DNA from: Dokdonia donghaensis DSW-1
GTDB lineage: Bacteria > Bacteroidota > Bacteroidia > Flavobacteriales > Flavobacteriaceae
DNA: 64,000 nucleotides
Direction of reading: 5' to 3'
NCBI RefSeq assembly: GCF_001653755.1
Contig: NZ_CP015125.1
Coordinates: 1,741,001 to 1,805,000, forward strand
In this document: in pieces, positions 34,662 through 43,522 of the stretch
Layout of the letters: the number at the start of each line of letters is the position of its first letter
How positions within the stretch are numbered: position 1 is the stretch's first letter
Translations under genes and position numbers: made by a program
Notes under the pieces: model-generated
Seen by the model: the letters and a program-made list of their open reading frames with translations, nothing else
What the model was told of the DNA's origin: nothing
Databases searched by the model: none

Positions 34662-35276
34662 TTAATCTTCGTCTTCTAGAAGTGTTATTCCATACACTTC
34701 ATTAAAGGCTTTGATCACCTTTTTTGACTCTTTTCTACGTATGGCAAGTGTAAAAACGCAGTTCATTTCCATATGCTGGTTAATGATAGTCACTTTGTAA
34801 TCATTTATTAACCGCATTACTTTATTAAGTAGTGGGTACTCAAACTGTACTTTAAAGGGGATGTCTATTGTTTTTTCTACAATATGAGAAGCCTCTAGTG
34901 TGTTTTGAGCTCCTGTTCGATAAGCATTTATTAAACCTCCTACACCAAGTTTTGTCCCGCCAAAATAACGCACGACTACAACAAGCACATTTGTAACATC
35001 ATAAGACTGTAGCTGTCCATAAATAGGCGCTCCAGCACTGTTAGACGGTTCTCCATCATCATTTGCTCGGTATTGCTCGTACTCTTTACCTAGTACATAT
35101 GCATAACACCAGTGACGCGCTTGGTAATGTTGTTTTTTAAGACCTTCTATATGCTCTTTTACTTCGGCCTCTGATGTCACCGGAAATGCATAGCCAAAAA
35201 ACTTGCTGTTTCTATCCTTAAATAGTGTCTCTTCAGATGGGGTGAGTATCGTTTTATAGGTGTCTTTTGGTGCGAT
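34662..35276 (-). CDS. yigZ: YigZ/IMPACT family protein with apparent non-canonical start
   Basis: The conserved body has ARHWCYAYVLG, DDGEPSNSAGAPIYGQL and VVVVRYFGGTKLGVGGL, the YigZ/IMPACT core. The first canonical start codon is GTG at 35180, but the conserved N-terminus (DTYKTI, PSEETLFKDRNSKFFGYAFPV) continues upstream of it with no ATG, GTG or TTG before a TAA at 35291. ATC at 35276 or ATA at 35282 are the only start candidates upstream of the conserved DTYKTI. With ATC the protein is 204 residues, the size I recall for E. coli YigZ. Either a rare start codon or a sequencing error is implied. It sits 26 bases downstream of the solute-binding protein gene. Confidence 0.8.
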   Translation of the reverse strand: MAPKDTYKTILTPSEETLFKDRNSKFFGYAFPVTSEAEVKEHIEGLKKQHYQARHWCYAYVLGKEYEQYRANDDGEPSNSAGAPIYGQLQSYDVTNVLVVVVRYFGGTKLGVGGLINAYRTGAQNTLEASHIVEKTIDIPFKVQFEYPLLNKVMRLINDYKVTIINQHMEMNCVFTLAIRRKESKKVIKAFNEVYGITLLEDED

Positions 35277-35302
35277 GGCTATTGATTTTTATTGATGAGA
35301 GG

Positions 35303-36928
35303 TTACAATTTTTGCTTCTTCACATATTTCAACACGAGAAAGTTTTGTGCATTAGGTTCAAAACCAGAAATCGTTTTTTGAGTAAAACGCACCACCTCGT
35401 CATAATAGAGTGGTATTATAGGAGACTTATCTATAATAAGAGAATCCATAGTGCGATATAATTTTTTGCGCTGGCCTATATCTGTAATGCTCAAACTATG
35501 CTCGTATAAACTATCATAGGTTGCACTTTTAAAATGCGTGTAGTTTGGTCCATTTGGCGTGAAGTTCTTACTATAAAATAAGCTTAAGTAGTTTTCGGCA
35601 TCTGGATAATCTGCAATCCAGCTTGCTCTAAAGGCATCTAGCTCTCCGCTACTCTTCATCTGTCGTAGCGTAGATGGAGGCATCACGTCTATATTTACTT
35701 TTAAACCTACCTTTTGTAACTCTCGTTGTATGTACTCACAGATGTCTAGGTACTGGCTATTTGTGCCTATGGTGATTTCTGGAGATGTGTCTCCTGTTTC
35801 TTTAATGTATTGTGCTATTAGCTTTCGCGAAAGCGTACCATCATATTCATATCCTTTTATATGATCATAGCCAGGTAGCCCTTTAGGTATAAAACCATTT
35901 ACAGCTGGCTTGCCGATACCATTGCGCAGGTACCTAATCATTTTTTTACGATCAAAACCGTAGTTTACCGCCTTGCGTAGTAAAGCAGATTGTACCTCTG
36001 GCGTGTCACTGTCTAAGTAAAAGCCTATATATTCTGTATTAAGCCACGGTACTTTTTCAAACTGTACGCGATCTTGATACTTTGCTCTTAAAGTGCCAGA
36101 AGCGGTAAGAATCTCATCTTTATATGATGGATCTAGACTATTAAGGTAATCTATATTGCCTTGTGCAAATTGTAAAAACTCACTTTGCTTATCTGGTAAA
36201 AATGTAATAGCCACTGCCTCAAGATAGGGGAGTTGGACACCATCCTCATCTTTTTCATAGTAGAGCTCATTTTTACGTAAGACTAGTTTTACACCTTCTT
36301 CCCAGCGTTTAAATTTAAACGGTCCAGTGCCTATAGGGTGAGATCTAAACTCATTGCCATAGTGGGTAGTGATTTCCTTAGGTACAACAGAGCAGTAACG
36401 CATACTAAGTAAACCTAGATAGGCGGGAAATGCTTTTTTTAATTGAATAGTAAAAGTAGTGTCATTTACAGCGTTGTAACTTGCCACATTACCTAACACC
36501 CAGCTCCCAGGTGAGGCAATTTTTGGGTCACGTAGTCTATTAAAGGAGTAAACAAAATCTGCAGCGGTTACTATGCGTGTACTATCTCTAGTGTTAAAAG
36601 CAGGGTGTTTATGAAATCGCACGTCATCACGTAGTGTAAACGAATACGTAAGCGCATCTTGAGATATTTCCCAAGACTTTGCAATATCTGGTTGTACGTT
36701 AAGATCATTGTCTAGTTGTACCAGACCATTAAATAGCTGGTTAACCGGCCATATTATAGGAGGGTTACGAGCAAACGCAGGGTCTAGTGTAGATATTTGA
36801 TACTGCTCGTTATATCTAAAAACTTGATGATCTCGATCACTCGTATCATCTTTGTTACAACTTATAGTACTAAGTATGCAAAGTATAAGTAAGGAATAAT
36901 TGAGTAAAAGTGAGCAGGTGTTTTTCAA
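35303..36928 (-). CDS. ABC-type peptide/oligopeptide solute-binding lipoprotein (SBP_bac_5)
   Basis: 541 residues. SPII lipobox STISC (cysteine 24) anchors it. The family 5 solute-binding fold shows ISTLDPAFARNPP, LFNGLVQLD, IAKSWEISQDALTYSFTLRD, the central GTGPFKFKRWEEG and FRASWIADYPDAENYLSLF. These bind di- or oligopeptides for an ABC importer. No permease or ATPase genes are adjacent, so its partners are elsewhere. It carries a palindrome copy (LSRK). Confidence 0.9.
   Translation of the reverse strand: MKNTCSLLLNYSLLILCILSTISCNKDDTSDRDHQVFRYNEQYQISTLDPAFARNPPIIWPVNQLFNGLVQLDNDLNVQPDIAKSWEISQDALTYSFTLRDDVRFHKHPAFNTRDSTRIVTAADFVYSFNRLRDPKIASPGSWVLGNVASYNAVNDTTFTIQLKKAFPAYLGLLSMRYCSVVPKEITTHYGNEFRSHPIGTGPFKFKRWEEGVKLVLRKNELYYEKDEDGVQLPYLEAVAITFLPDKQSEFLQFAQGNIDYLNSLDPSYKDEILTASGTLRAKYQDRVQFEKVPWLNTEYIGFYLDSDTPEVQSALLRKAVNYGFDRKKMIRYLRNGIGKPAVNGFIPKGLPGYDHIKGYEYDGTLSRKLIAQYIKETGDTSPEITIGTNSQYLDICEYIQRELQKVGLKVNIDVMPPSTLRQMKSSGELDAFRASWIADYPDAENYLSLFYSKNFTPNGPNYTHFKSATYDSLYEHSLSITDIGQRKKLYRTMDSLIIDKSPIIPLYYDEVVRFTQKTISGFEPNAQNFLVLKYVKKQKL
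35821..35834. repeat. Palindrome copy inside the solute-binding protein gene, 14 bp perfect
   Basis: Read on the minus strand as GTLSRKL. Confidence 0.9.
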
Positions 36929-36960
36929 TTTGAGTAAGCAAATAATTAAGAGTATCTTTG
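36929..36960 (+). promoter_or_regulatory. Promoter of mtaB
   Basis: TTTG at 36929-36932, a 20-base spacer, then TATCTTTG at 36953-36960; about 35 bases of leader follow to the ATG. Confidence 0.65.
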
Positions 36961-37002
36961 CCCACCTTTTTTAAGGCTAAGCAGTACACAAATATAGTCC
37001 AA

Positions 37003-38346
37003 ATGTCTTCTACAAAGAAAGTCGCTTTTTATACCTTAGGTTGTAAACTTAATTTTTCTGAAACCAGCACCATTGCGCGCAGTTTTGGCAAAGAAGGTTT
37101 TGATAAGGTAGATTTTTCTGAAGCCGCAGATGTTTATGTGATAAACACCTGTAGTGTTACAGAAAATGCAGACAAGCGTTTTAAAAACATTGTAAAGCAA
37201 GCTCAAAAAGCAAATCCAGATGCTGTAAAAGTAGCTGTAGGGTGCTATGCACAACTCAAACCAGAAGAACTTGCTGCGGTAGACGGAGTAGATCTTGTAC
37301 TAGGAGCTACAGAGAAGTTTAATGTAACAAGCTACATAAACGACTTGCTTAACAATCCAGACCGTGCCCGTGATGGAGGAGAGGTACACGCCTGTGAGAT
37401 ACAAGATGCAGACTTTTATGTAAGCTCTTACTCTATAGGTGATCGTACACGCGCTTTCTTAAAAGTGCAAGATGGTTGCGATTATAAATGTACCTATTGT
37501 ACCATACCACTAGCACGTGGTATCTCTAGAAGTGATACTTTACAAAATGTACTGGACAACGCAGCCAAAATCGCTGCACAAGACATCAAGGAGATTGTAC
37601 TCACAGGTGTAAATATAGGTGACTACGGTAAAGGAGAATTTGGTAATAAAAAACACGAGCACACTTTTCTAGAACTCGTACAAGAGCTTGATAAGGTAGA
37701 CGGTATAGAGCGACTGCGCATCTCATCTATAGAGCCTAATCTTCTTAAAAATGAAACCATCGAGGTCGTGTCAAAATCACGCACCTTTGTACCTCACTTC
37801 CATATTCCCCTACAAAGCGGGAGTAATAAAATATTAGGTTTAATGCGACGTCGTTACCAGCGAGAACTGTATGTAGATCGCGTTGCAAAAATTAAAGAAG
37901 TGATGCCTCACGCTTGTATAGGTGTAGATGTTATTGTAGGTTTTCCGGGAGAGACAGATGAAGATTTTCTTGAGACCTATAACTTTCTTAACAGCCTAGA
38001 TATATCATACCTACACGTATTTACTTATTCTGAAAGAGATAATACGCCAGCAGCCACAATGGATGGTGTGGTGCCAAAAAACGTGCGTAGCAAACGCAGT
38101 AAGATGTTGCGTGGCCTTTCGGCAAAAATGAGACGTGCCTTTTATGAATCACAGCTAGATACCAAGCGCACAGTACTTTTTGAAAGTGAAAATAAAGAGG
38201 GATACATACACGGCTTTACAGAAAACTATGTAAAAGTAAAAGCTCCTTGGAACCCAGAACTTGTAAACCAATTACACGAGGTACAACTTACAAGTATAGA
38301 TGATGATGGTATGGTGCGATTTGACTTTGCGGGTGTAGAGGCGTAG
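37003..38346 (+). CDS. mtaB: MtaB, tRNA (t6A37) methylthiotransferase
   Basis: 447 residues. It adds a methylthio group to t6A37 of tRNAs decoding ANN. The N-terminal MTTase domain has YTLGCKLNFSET and INTCSVTE and AVGCYAQ cysteines for the second cluster; the radical-SAM C-x3-C-x2-C is in DGCDYKCTYCTIP; a TRAM-like C-terminal part follows. Start ATG 37003 (MSSTKKVAF) fits the family; the longer frame from a TTG lies inside the promoter. It is divergent from the solute-binding gene. Confidence 0.95.
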   Translation: MSSTKKVAFYTLGCKLNFSETSTIARSFGKEGFDKVDFSEAADVYVINTCSVTENADKRFKNIVKQAQKANPDAVKVAVGCYAQLKPEELAAVDGVDLVLGATEKFNVTSYINDLLNNPDRARDGGEVHACEIQDADFYVSSYSIGDRTRAFLKVQDGCDYKCTYCTIPLARGISRSDTLQNVLDNAAKIAAQDIKEIVLTGVNIGDYGKGEFGNKKHEHTFLELVQELDKVDGIERLRISSIEPNLLKNETIEVVSKSRTFVPHFHIPLQSGSNKILGLMRRRYQRELYVDRVAKIKEVMPHACIGVDVIVGFPGETDEDFLETYNFLNSLDISYLHVFTYSERDNTPAATMDGVVPKNVRSKRSKMLRGLSAKMRRAFYESQLDTKRTVLFESENKEGYIHGFTENYVKVKAPWNPELVNQLHEVQLTSIDDDGMVRFDFAGVEA

Positions 38347-38354
38347 TGTTTTTA

Positions 38355-38370
38355 CGTTTTCGCGAAAGCG
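38355..38370. repeat. Palindrome copy, one mismatch
   Basis: CGTTTTCGCGAAAGCG between the convergent mtaB and GNAT genes; left arm has T for C. Confidence 0.75.
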
Positions 38371-38381
38371 TACTCATAACC

Positions 38382-38972
38382 CTATTCTTCACTGCGGTTA
38401 AGCACTTCTACAAAGCGAGTGTTTTTAATATTTTCCCACTCATCTCTTAAAATTGAGTAGCAGCAGGAGTTGCGCCTACGACCATTTTTTGTGATAATAT
38501 CTTTACGTAAAATGCCTTCTAGGGTTGCGCCCAGCTTTTCGACGGCTTTTCTTGATCGTGTGTTGCGCTCATCTATACGAAACTCTACACGCTCATACGA
38601 GAGCTTTTCAAAAGCATAGCGCAGCATTAAAAACTTAATATGCTGGTTGAGACCGCTTCCGCGGAAATCTTCTCCAAGCCACGTCCACCCTATATGAACG
38701 ACTTTGTTAACCTTATCTATATTTCCAAAACGGGTAGAGCCTGCAAACTTACATAGCTCCTTATCAAAAATGATAAATGGGAGCGCAGTACCTGCTTGGC
38801 GTCTGGTTATGGCGTCTTTAATGTACTTCTTTAACTTTGGCGCTGTTGAAATATCTGAGCCTCCATATGCATTAAGGTCTACCTGACTTGATAGTGGTAG
38901 TAAATCGCGATAGTGATAACTCTCTAGGGTGAGAAGTTTTGCACGCTTGTTTTCGAGAGTTTTGATTTTCAT
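38382..38972 (-). CDS. RimJ/RimL-type GNAT N-acetyltransferase
   Basis: 196 residues. GNAT features are GWTWLGEDFRGSGLNQHIKFL (acetyl-CoA-binding loop region), RVEFRIDERNTRSRKAVEKLG, and LEGILRKDI, matching Acetyltransf_3 proteins related to ribosomal-protein acetylases. Substrate unknown. ATG 38972 (MKIKTLENKRAKL) is chosen because the longer frame would read through a terminator hairpin. It is the next gene downstream of the lipoprotein gene on the same strand. Confidence 0.88.
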   Translation of the reverse strand: MKIKTLENKRAKLLTLESYHYRDLLPLSSQVDLNAYGGSDISTAPKLKKYIKDAITRRQAGTALPFIIFDKELCKFAGSTRFGNIDKVNKVVHIGWTWLGEDFRGSGLNQHIKFLMLRYAFEKLSYERVEFRIDERNTRSRKAVEKLGATLEGILRKDIITKNGRRRNSCCYSILRDEWENIKNTRFVEVLNRSEE

Positions 38973-38976
38973 AAAT

Positions 38977-39016
38977 AAAAAAATGTGTCGCACTTTAAAA
39001 GTACGACACATTTTTA
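38977..39016 (-). terminator. Terminator of the 39.0-39.6 kb lipoprotein gene
   Basis: 12-bp stem AAAAATGTGTCG / CGACACATTTTT around a 13-base loop. Read leftward it ends in a U-run, just before the start of the GNAT gene. Confidence 0.85.
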
Positions 39017-39038
39017 AGAAGTGATAGGTGTTATAAGA

Positions 39039-39572
39039 TTATAGTCCTAAAATCTTTGCATCTACTCTAAATCTTGTATAAATCTCAATCTCGTGATCAG
39101 ATTCTATGGTTTGATCTGTAGTAGTCTCTGTGCGCAATGTGTATGTCTCACCTTGTATGTATTCTTTGAGCTCTGTATCTACTACGTCTAGGTCTAATGT
39201 TCTAGCTCCATCTTCTGGTATACTTGTACTAGAGGCAATGAGGCGCTCTTCTAGTCCATCTGCATTTATGTAGATAGCTATGTCATTAAGGAAATCAAAA
39301 TCACCAGACTCTGGCGTTTGTAAGTTTAATGTGAGTTTTGTGAGTTTCACACTCTCTACAAGATCTGCATTTGTATTATTATTTTCAAACTCTTGTTGAG
39401 AGTTTGTAGTAGTTTCTGGCGTAACAATATCAAATGGAGCGTCTAGTATACTTGTAGACTGTATTGTAATATTTGTTGTGTAGTCTATATTAAACTTTGT
39501 TAACTCATCTAGCTTATCACAGGCTATAAAAGTTATGAGTAATACGGTAATTGCTATGGTCTTTTTAATCAT
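39039..39572 (-). CDS. Hypothetical lipoprotein
   Basis: 177 residues with SPII lipobox ITFIAC (cysteine 18). The mature protein is acidic and beta-rich with many Thr/Asn, ending FRVDAKILGL. I do not recognise a family, though similar small lipoproteins are common in Bacteroidota. It is divergent from the thioesterase/menF operon and ends in its own terminator, so it is a monocistronic envelope gene. Confidence 0.75.
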   Translation of the reverse strand: MIKKTIAITVLLITFIACDKLDELTKFNIDYTTNITIQSTSILDAPFDIVTPETTTNSQQEFENNNTNADLVESVKLTKLTLNLQTPESGDFDFLNDIAIYINADGLEERLIASSTSIPEDGARTLDLDVVDTELKEYIQGETYTLRTETTTDQTIESDHEIEIYTRFRVDAKILGL

Positions 39573-39651
39573 AATTAAGGGAATTTGTCCGCAATATTAA
39601 CGAAATTTGAATACAGATAGTTCTGCTCACAACTTTATTTAACATTTCTCT

Positions 39652-40071
39652 ATGAATTATACAAAGGAAGAAGTGCTTGCTCGCCTCGCAGAGAGCTGCA
39701 AGAATACGCTTATGGAAACTTTAAACATCAAGTATATAGACTTTGGTGAAGACTTTCTAATAGCACAAATGCCTGTTACGCCTAAAGTACACCAGCCAGA
39801 TGGAGTTTTACACGGAGGGGCAATGGTTGCTCTGGCAGAGAGCGTAGGTAGTGCGGCTAGTTTTATGTTTTTAGACCAAGCACATACTATAAGAGGTATT
39901 GAGATTTCTGCAAATCACGTAAAGAGTAAACGTGAAGGAATGGTGTATGCAAAGGCTACATTTATTCATAAAGGTCGCACCACTCAGCTATGGAATATTG
40001 ATGTAGTAGATGAAGAAGATAACCTTATCTCAAAGTGTAAACTTACAACGATAGCCCTGCCTAGAAAGTAA
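39652..40071 (+). CDS. menI: PaaI-type hotdog thioesterase, likely DHNA-CoA thioesterase
   Basis: 139 residues. The signature HGGAMVALAESVGSAAS and the following EISANHVKSKREG are those of PaaI/MenI-type enzymes with a catalytic glutamate in ALAES. MenI hydrolyses 1,4-dihydroxy-2-naphthoyl-CoA in menaquinone synthesis. The stop overlaps the menF start (TAATG), and menD follows, which strongly supports that role; biochemical identity remains inferred. Confidence 0.85.
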   Translation: MNYTKEEVLARLAESCKNTLMETLNIKYIDFGEDFLIAQMPVTPKVHQPDGVLHGGAMVALAESVGSAASFMFLDQAHTIRGIEISANHVKSKREGMVYAKATFIHKGRTTQLWNIDVVDEEDNLISKCKLTTIALPRK

Positions 40072-41198
40072 TGGATCAAGACGCATTCTTTATAGAGATT
40101 CAAAGTCATTTTGATGAAGCGTTACCTTTTGTGGTATACAGAAAGCCAAACCAAAAAACGGTCACAGCTTTGCTTCAAGAAGAAGATGAGCTTCATACCG
40201 TCTCAGACTTTAGTGAGAGTGGGTTTGTGTTTTCTCCTTTTGACACAACTACCTCAGAAACCATATTGATGCCGCAATCACAGTCTTTTGAGATGCGTCT
40301 AGATGAGTATGTATCTACTCAATCTAACGAGGCGGTTGTAACAACTTCGGTTGAGGCGGCTAAAGGAGCAAAAGAGCAACATATTGCACTTGTAGAAAAA
40401 GGTATAAATGAGATTGAAAATACAGGATTGAAGAAAGTTGTGCTTTCGCGAAAGCAAAAAATAAATCACAACTATGAGTCACCTGTATCTATTTTTAAAA
40501 GACTACTTGATACCTATGCCACAGCTTTTGTGTATTGCTGGTATCACCCTAAAGTAGGATTATGGCTAGGCGCCACACCCGAGACCCTTCTCTCGGTCGA
40601 AAATAGAAAGCTTTATACAATGTCGCTAGCTGGCACACAGAAGAAAGAAGATACTCTAGAGGTAAACTGGGGAGCAAAGGAAATAGAAGAGCAGCAGCTT
40701 GTAACAGATACAATCGTATATAATCTTAAAGATATAGTAGACAATTTACAAGTGTCTGAAACCCACACGCATCAGGCAGGTACATTACTGCATCTTAAAA
40801 CAGATATTACCGCTATAGTACACGATAGCGATGCTAAGCTTGCGTCTATCATTAAAGCGCTTCATCCCACACCCGCCGTTTGTGGTTTGCCTAAGCTTGA
40901 GGCTAGAGATTTTATAATTGCTAATGAAAATTATGATAGATCTTTCTACACCGGATTTTTAGGAGAGCTCAATATAATGACAGAAAAAAAGAGAGCAAAT
41001 ACACGTCGCAATGTTGAGAATCTTGCCTATGGGGCAGTAAAAAAACATACTACCCTCTATGTGAACTTACGTTGTATGGAAGTAGACGCTCAGGGCGCAC
41101 AATTATATGTAGGTGGTGGTATAACTGCTTCTAGTAAGCCGGCGTTAGAGTGGGAGGAAACTGTAAATAAATTGCAGACAGTTGCAACTGTTTTATAG
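40071..41198 (+). CDS. menF: Isochorismate synthase MenF
   Basis: 375 residues of the chorismate-utilising fold. It turns chorismate into isochorismate, the first step of menaquinone synthesis. Visible motifs are KVVLSRKQK, WLGATPETLLS, the TMSLAGTQ strand with the catalytic lysine region, ALHPTPAVCGLPK and YDRSFYTGFLGE, all typical of MenF/EntC. Shorter than proteobacterial MenF at the N-terminus. A palindrome copy lies exactly over VVLSRKQK. Confidence 0.93.
   Translation: MDQDAFFIEIQSHFDEALPFVVYRKPNQKTVTALLQEEDELHTVSDFSESGFVFSPFDTTTSETILMPQSQSFEMRLDEYVSTQSNEAVVTTSVEAAKGAKEQHIALVEKGINEIENTGLKKVVLSRKQKINHNYESPVSIFKRLLDTYATAFVYCWYHPKVGLWLGATPETLLSVENRKLYTMSLAGTQKKEDTLEVNWGAKEIEEQQLVTDTIVYNLKDIVDNLQVSETHTHQAGTLLHLKTDITAIVHDSDAKLASIIKALHPTPAVCGLPKLEARDFIIANENYDRSFYTGFLGELNIMTEKKRANTRRNVENLAYGAVKKHTTLYVNLRCMEVDAQGAQLYVGGGITASSKPALEWEETVNKLQTVATVL
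40441..40456. repeat. Palindrome copy inside menF, 16 bp perfect
   Basis: TGCTTTCGCGAAAGCA read as LSRKQ, a position where the enzyme family itself prefers LSR; here palindrome and protein constraint coincide. Confidence 0.88.
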
Positions 41199-41278
41199 TC
41201 ATTGTATGTGTTTACTATTCTAATAGAAATTTCAATAAAACTGATTTTTTCTACTAGTATACTGCGGTCTAGAAGTCG

Positions 41279-41286
41279 TATTTTTG
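41279..41286 (+). promoter_or_regulatory. -7 box (TATTTTTG) immediately before menD
   Basis: A perfect TAnnTTTG element whose last base is only 6 nt before the menD ATG, which would make the menD mRNA leaderless or nearly so. Confidence 0.45.
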
Positions 41287-41292
41287 TAATTA

Positions 41293-43011
41293 ATGATTCA
41301 CTCAAAAATTCCAGTTGCACAATCTATCGTACACCTTTGCTTGAGTAAAGGTATTGATACGGTTATTATTTCTCCAGGGTCACGTAACGCGCCACTTACG
41401 ATAGAATTTACAAAGCATCCTCAAATTAAGGCATACAGCATTGTAGACGAGCGATGTGCTGCTTTTGTAGGTCTGGGTATCGCACAACAAACGGGTAGAC
41501 CAGTGGCACTGGTGTGTACCTCTGGTAGTGCATTACTTAATTATTATCCGGCTATTTCTGAAGCTTTTTATAGTGATATACCGCTAGTTGCAATAAGTGC
41601 AGACAGACCCATAGAGCGTATAGATATAGGAGATGGACAGACTATACGACAAAAAAATGTGTTTGAAAATCATATCCTTTATTCGGCAAACTTGTATTCT
41701 GAGTTAGTTCCTACAGATGATGTGACCGATGCAAAGGTGGCTCAAAAAATAAAAGAAAGTCAGCGTCATAATAATCAAGAAATCAATAAAGCGCTTAATG
41801 TAGCTATAGAACAATCTGGACCTGTACATATTAATGTGCCATTTTATGAGCCATTATATGAGATGACAGAGAGGGTAATAGATACACCTATAGAAATTGC
41901 ACCACAAGTTGTAGATAAGGAACTCTCAAATAGTGAACTTGCTTCTTATGCTCAAGACTGGAACAAAGCTACTCGAAAACTCGTTATTATAGGTGTTCAA
42001 GATCCTGAGACAATGTCTCCGGAATTGCTAGATTTACTAGGTAATGACCCGAGCGTTGTAGTTTTTACAGAAACAACATCTAATGTAGCACACCCTAATT
42101 TTTTTACACGTATTGATAATATTATAGGTAGTCTTGATGATGCTGGGTTTAAAGACTTGCAACCTGAGATACTTCTCACCTTTGGAGGGATGGTGGTGTC
42201 AAAAAAGGTAAAAGCCTTTTTAAGAAATTATCAACCAATACAACACTGGCACGTAGATGCAAAAAAGGCATACGATACATATTTTTGTCTTAATAGGCAC
42301 TTTGAGGTATCTGCTTCTTTATTTTTAGAAAAACTACAGGCAGTTACTGTACCTAAAGAAAGCACCTATCAAGAAGACTGGCTGCGTATAAGAGCAAAAA
42401 GAGATAGACTCCATAGTGAGTATATAGCACAAATGAGTTGGTGTGACTTTAAAGCCTTTGATCATATACTAGAGGTGATTCCAGATAACTCTGTATTACA
42501 GCTGGGTAATAGTAGTACAGTGAGGTATGCACAACTTTTTGATGTAAATAAAACACTAGAGGTATATTGTAATAGAGGGACGAGTGGTATAGATGGAAGC
42601 ACGAGTACTGCCATAGGAAGCGCTATGGCTAGTAAGAAGCTTACGACCTTAATAACGGGAGAACTAAGTTTCTTTTATGATAGTAATGCGTTATGGAATC
42701 AATATATACCTAATGACTTTAAGATTATAGTCATTAATAATAGTGGAGGGGGTATTTTTAGAATATTACCTAATAAGGATAAGAACACAGATAACTTTGA
42801 TGAGTTTTTTGAAACCACACATCATCTTGAGGCCTCAAAGTTATGTGAGATGTATAATTTTAAATATCTCAAGGCGACAAATGAAGAAGAATGTGCTCTT
42901 GCCAAAAATGAGCTATATGCATATTCATCACAACCTACACTGCTAGAAATCTTTACACCGCGCAAAATTAACGATGAAGTGCTTCTTGATTACTTCAAGT
43001 TCATAAAATAA
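41293..43011 (+). CDS. menD: MenD, SEPHCHC synthase
   Basis: 572 residues, a ThDP-dependent cytoplasmic enzyme joining 2-oxoglutarate and isochorismate. VIISPGSRNAPLT, DERCAAFVGLGIAQQTGRP with the ThDP-activating glutamate, TSGSALLNYYPA, ADRPIERID, and the C-terminal NRGTSGIDGSTSTAIG and NNSGGGIFRILP are all present. It follows menF after 94 bases with its own -7 box. ATG 41293 matches family N-termini. Confidence 0.96.
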   Translation: MIHSKIPVAQSIVHLCLSKGIDTVIISPGSRNAPLTIEFTKHPQIKAYSIVDERCAAFVGLGIAQQTGRPVALVCTSGSALLNYYPAISEAFYSDIPLVAISADRPIERIDIGDGQTIRQKNVFENHILYSANLYSELVPTDDVTDAKVAQKIKESQRHNNQEINKALNVAIEQSGPVHINVPFYEPLYEMTERVIDTPIEIAPQVVDKELSNSELASYAQDWNKATRKLVIIGVQDPETMSPELLDLLGNDPSVVVFTETTSNVAHPNFFTRIDNIIGSLDDAGFKDLQPEILLTFGGMVVSKKVKAFLRNYQPIQHWHVDAKKAYDTYFCLNRHFEVSASLFLEKLQAVTVPKESTYQEDWLRIRAKRDRLHSEYIAQMSWCDFKAFDHILEVIPDNSVLQLGNSSTVRYAQLFDVNKTLEVYCNRGTSGIDGSTSTAIGSAMASKKLTTLITGELSFFYDSNALWNQYIPNDFKIIVINNSGGGIFRILPNKDKNTDNFDEFFETTHHLEASKLCEMYNFKYLKATNEEECALAKNELYAYSSQPTLLEIFTPRKINDEVLLDYFKFIK

Positions 43012-43089
43012 TTTTTTTTAAGAGAGTTTAACTTTTTGCTTATCTTTAAAGTGAATTAATAATTTAATCAACAAGTAACTTTAAAAATT

Positions 43090-43431
43090 ATGAGCAAAAG
43101 AGCAGAACTCATCTCAAAATATGCAGATGATTTAAAGAACAAATGTGGTATGACCGCAGATATGGACCTTCTTACAAAAGTAACAATAGGGTGTGGACCA
43201 TCAATCTACAATAAAGACTCATCAACAGTATCTGGAAGTTCTGAAACAGAAATTGCTACTGTAAAAAATAACTTTTTGATTAAAAAATTAGGTCTTGCAG
43301 ATAGTGCAGATCTTGATAAAGCTATAAACAGCGTTCTTGAAACTTACGGAAAGTCTAATCGTAATAAATATCGTGCGGTAGTATACTATATGCTTACTAA
43401 GCACTTCAAAAAAGAGTCTGTTTACAAATAG
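43090..43431 (+). CDS. DUF2853 family protein
   Basis: 113 residues, full family length. It shows KYADDLKNKCG, LLTKVTIGCGPSIYNKD near the start, and the helical C-terminus YRAVVYYMLTKHF. A small soluble protein of unknown function; its placement after menD is not known to be meaningful. A terminator follows. Confidence 0.85.
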   Translation: MSKRAELISKYADDLKNKCGMTADMDLLTKVTIGCGPSIYNKDSSTVSGSSETEIATVKNNFLIKKLGLADSADLDKAINSVLETYGKSNRNKYRAVVYYMLTKHFKKESVYK

Positions 43432-43454
43432 ACTACTTTATAATGTATGTAGAA

Positions 43455-43488
43455 AGCGCTTTGACTCACGTCAAGGCGTTTTTTCTTT
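43455..43488 (+). terminator. Terminator of the menD/DUF2853 unit
   Basis: Stem GCGCTTTGAC / GTCAAGGCGT with TCAC loop (G-T wobbles), followed by a T-run. Confidence 0.75.
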
Positions 43489-43498
43489 GTAGTAGTTG

Positions 43499-43506
43499 TA
43501 CTTTTG
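43499..43506 (+). promoter_or_regulatory. -7 box (TACTTTTG) for the CvfB gene
   Basis: A TAnnTTTG element 16 bases before the ATG at 43523; a very short leader is implied. Confidence 0.4.
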
Positions 43507-43522
43507 CATTTTACAAAAGAAT

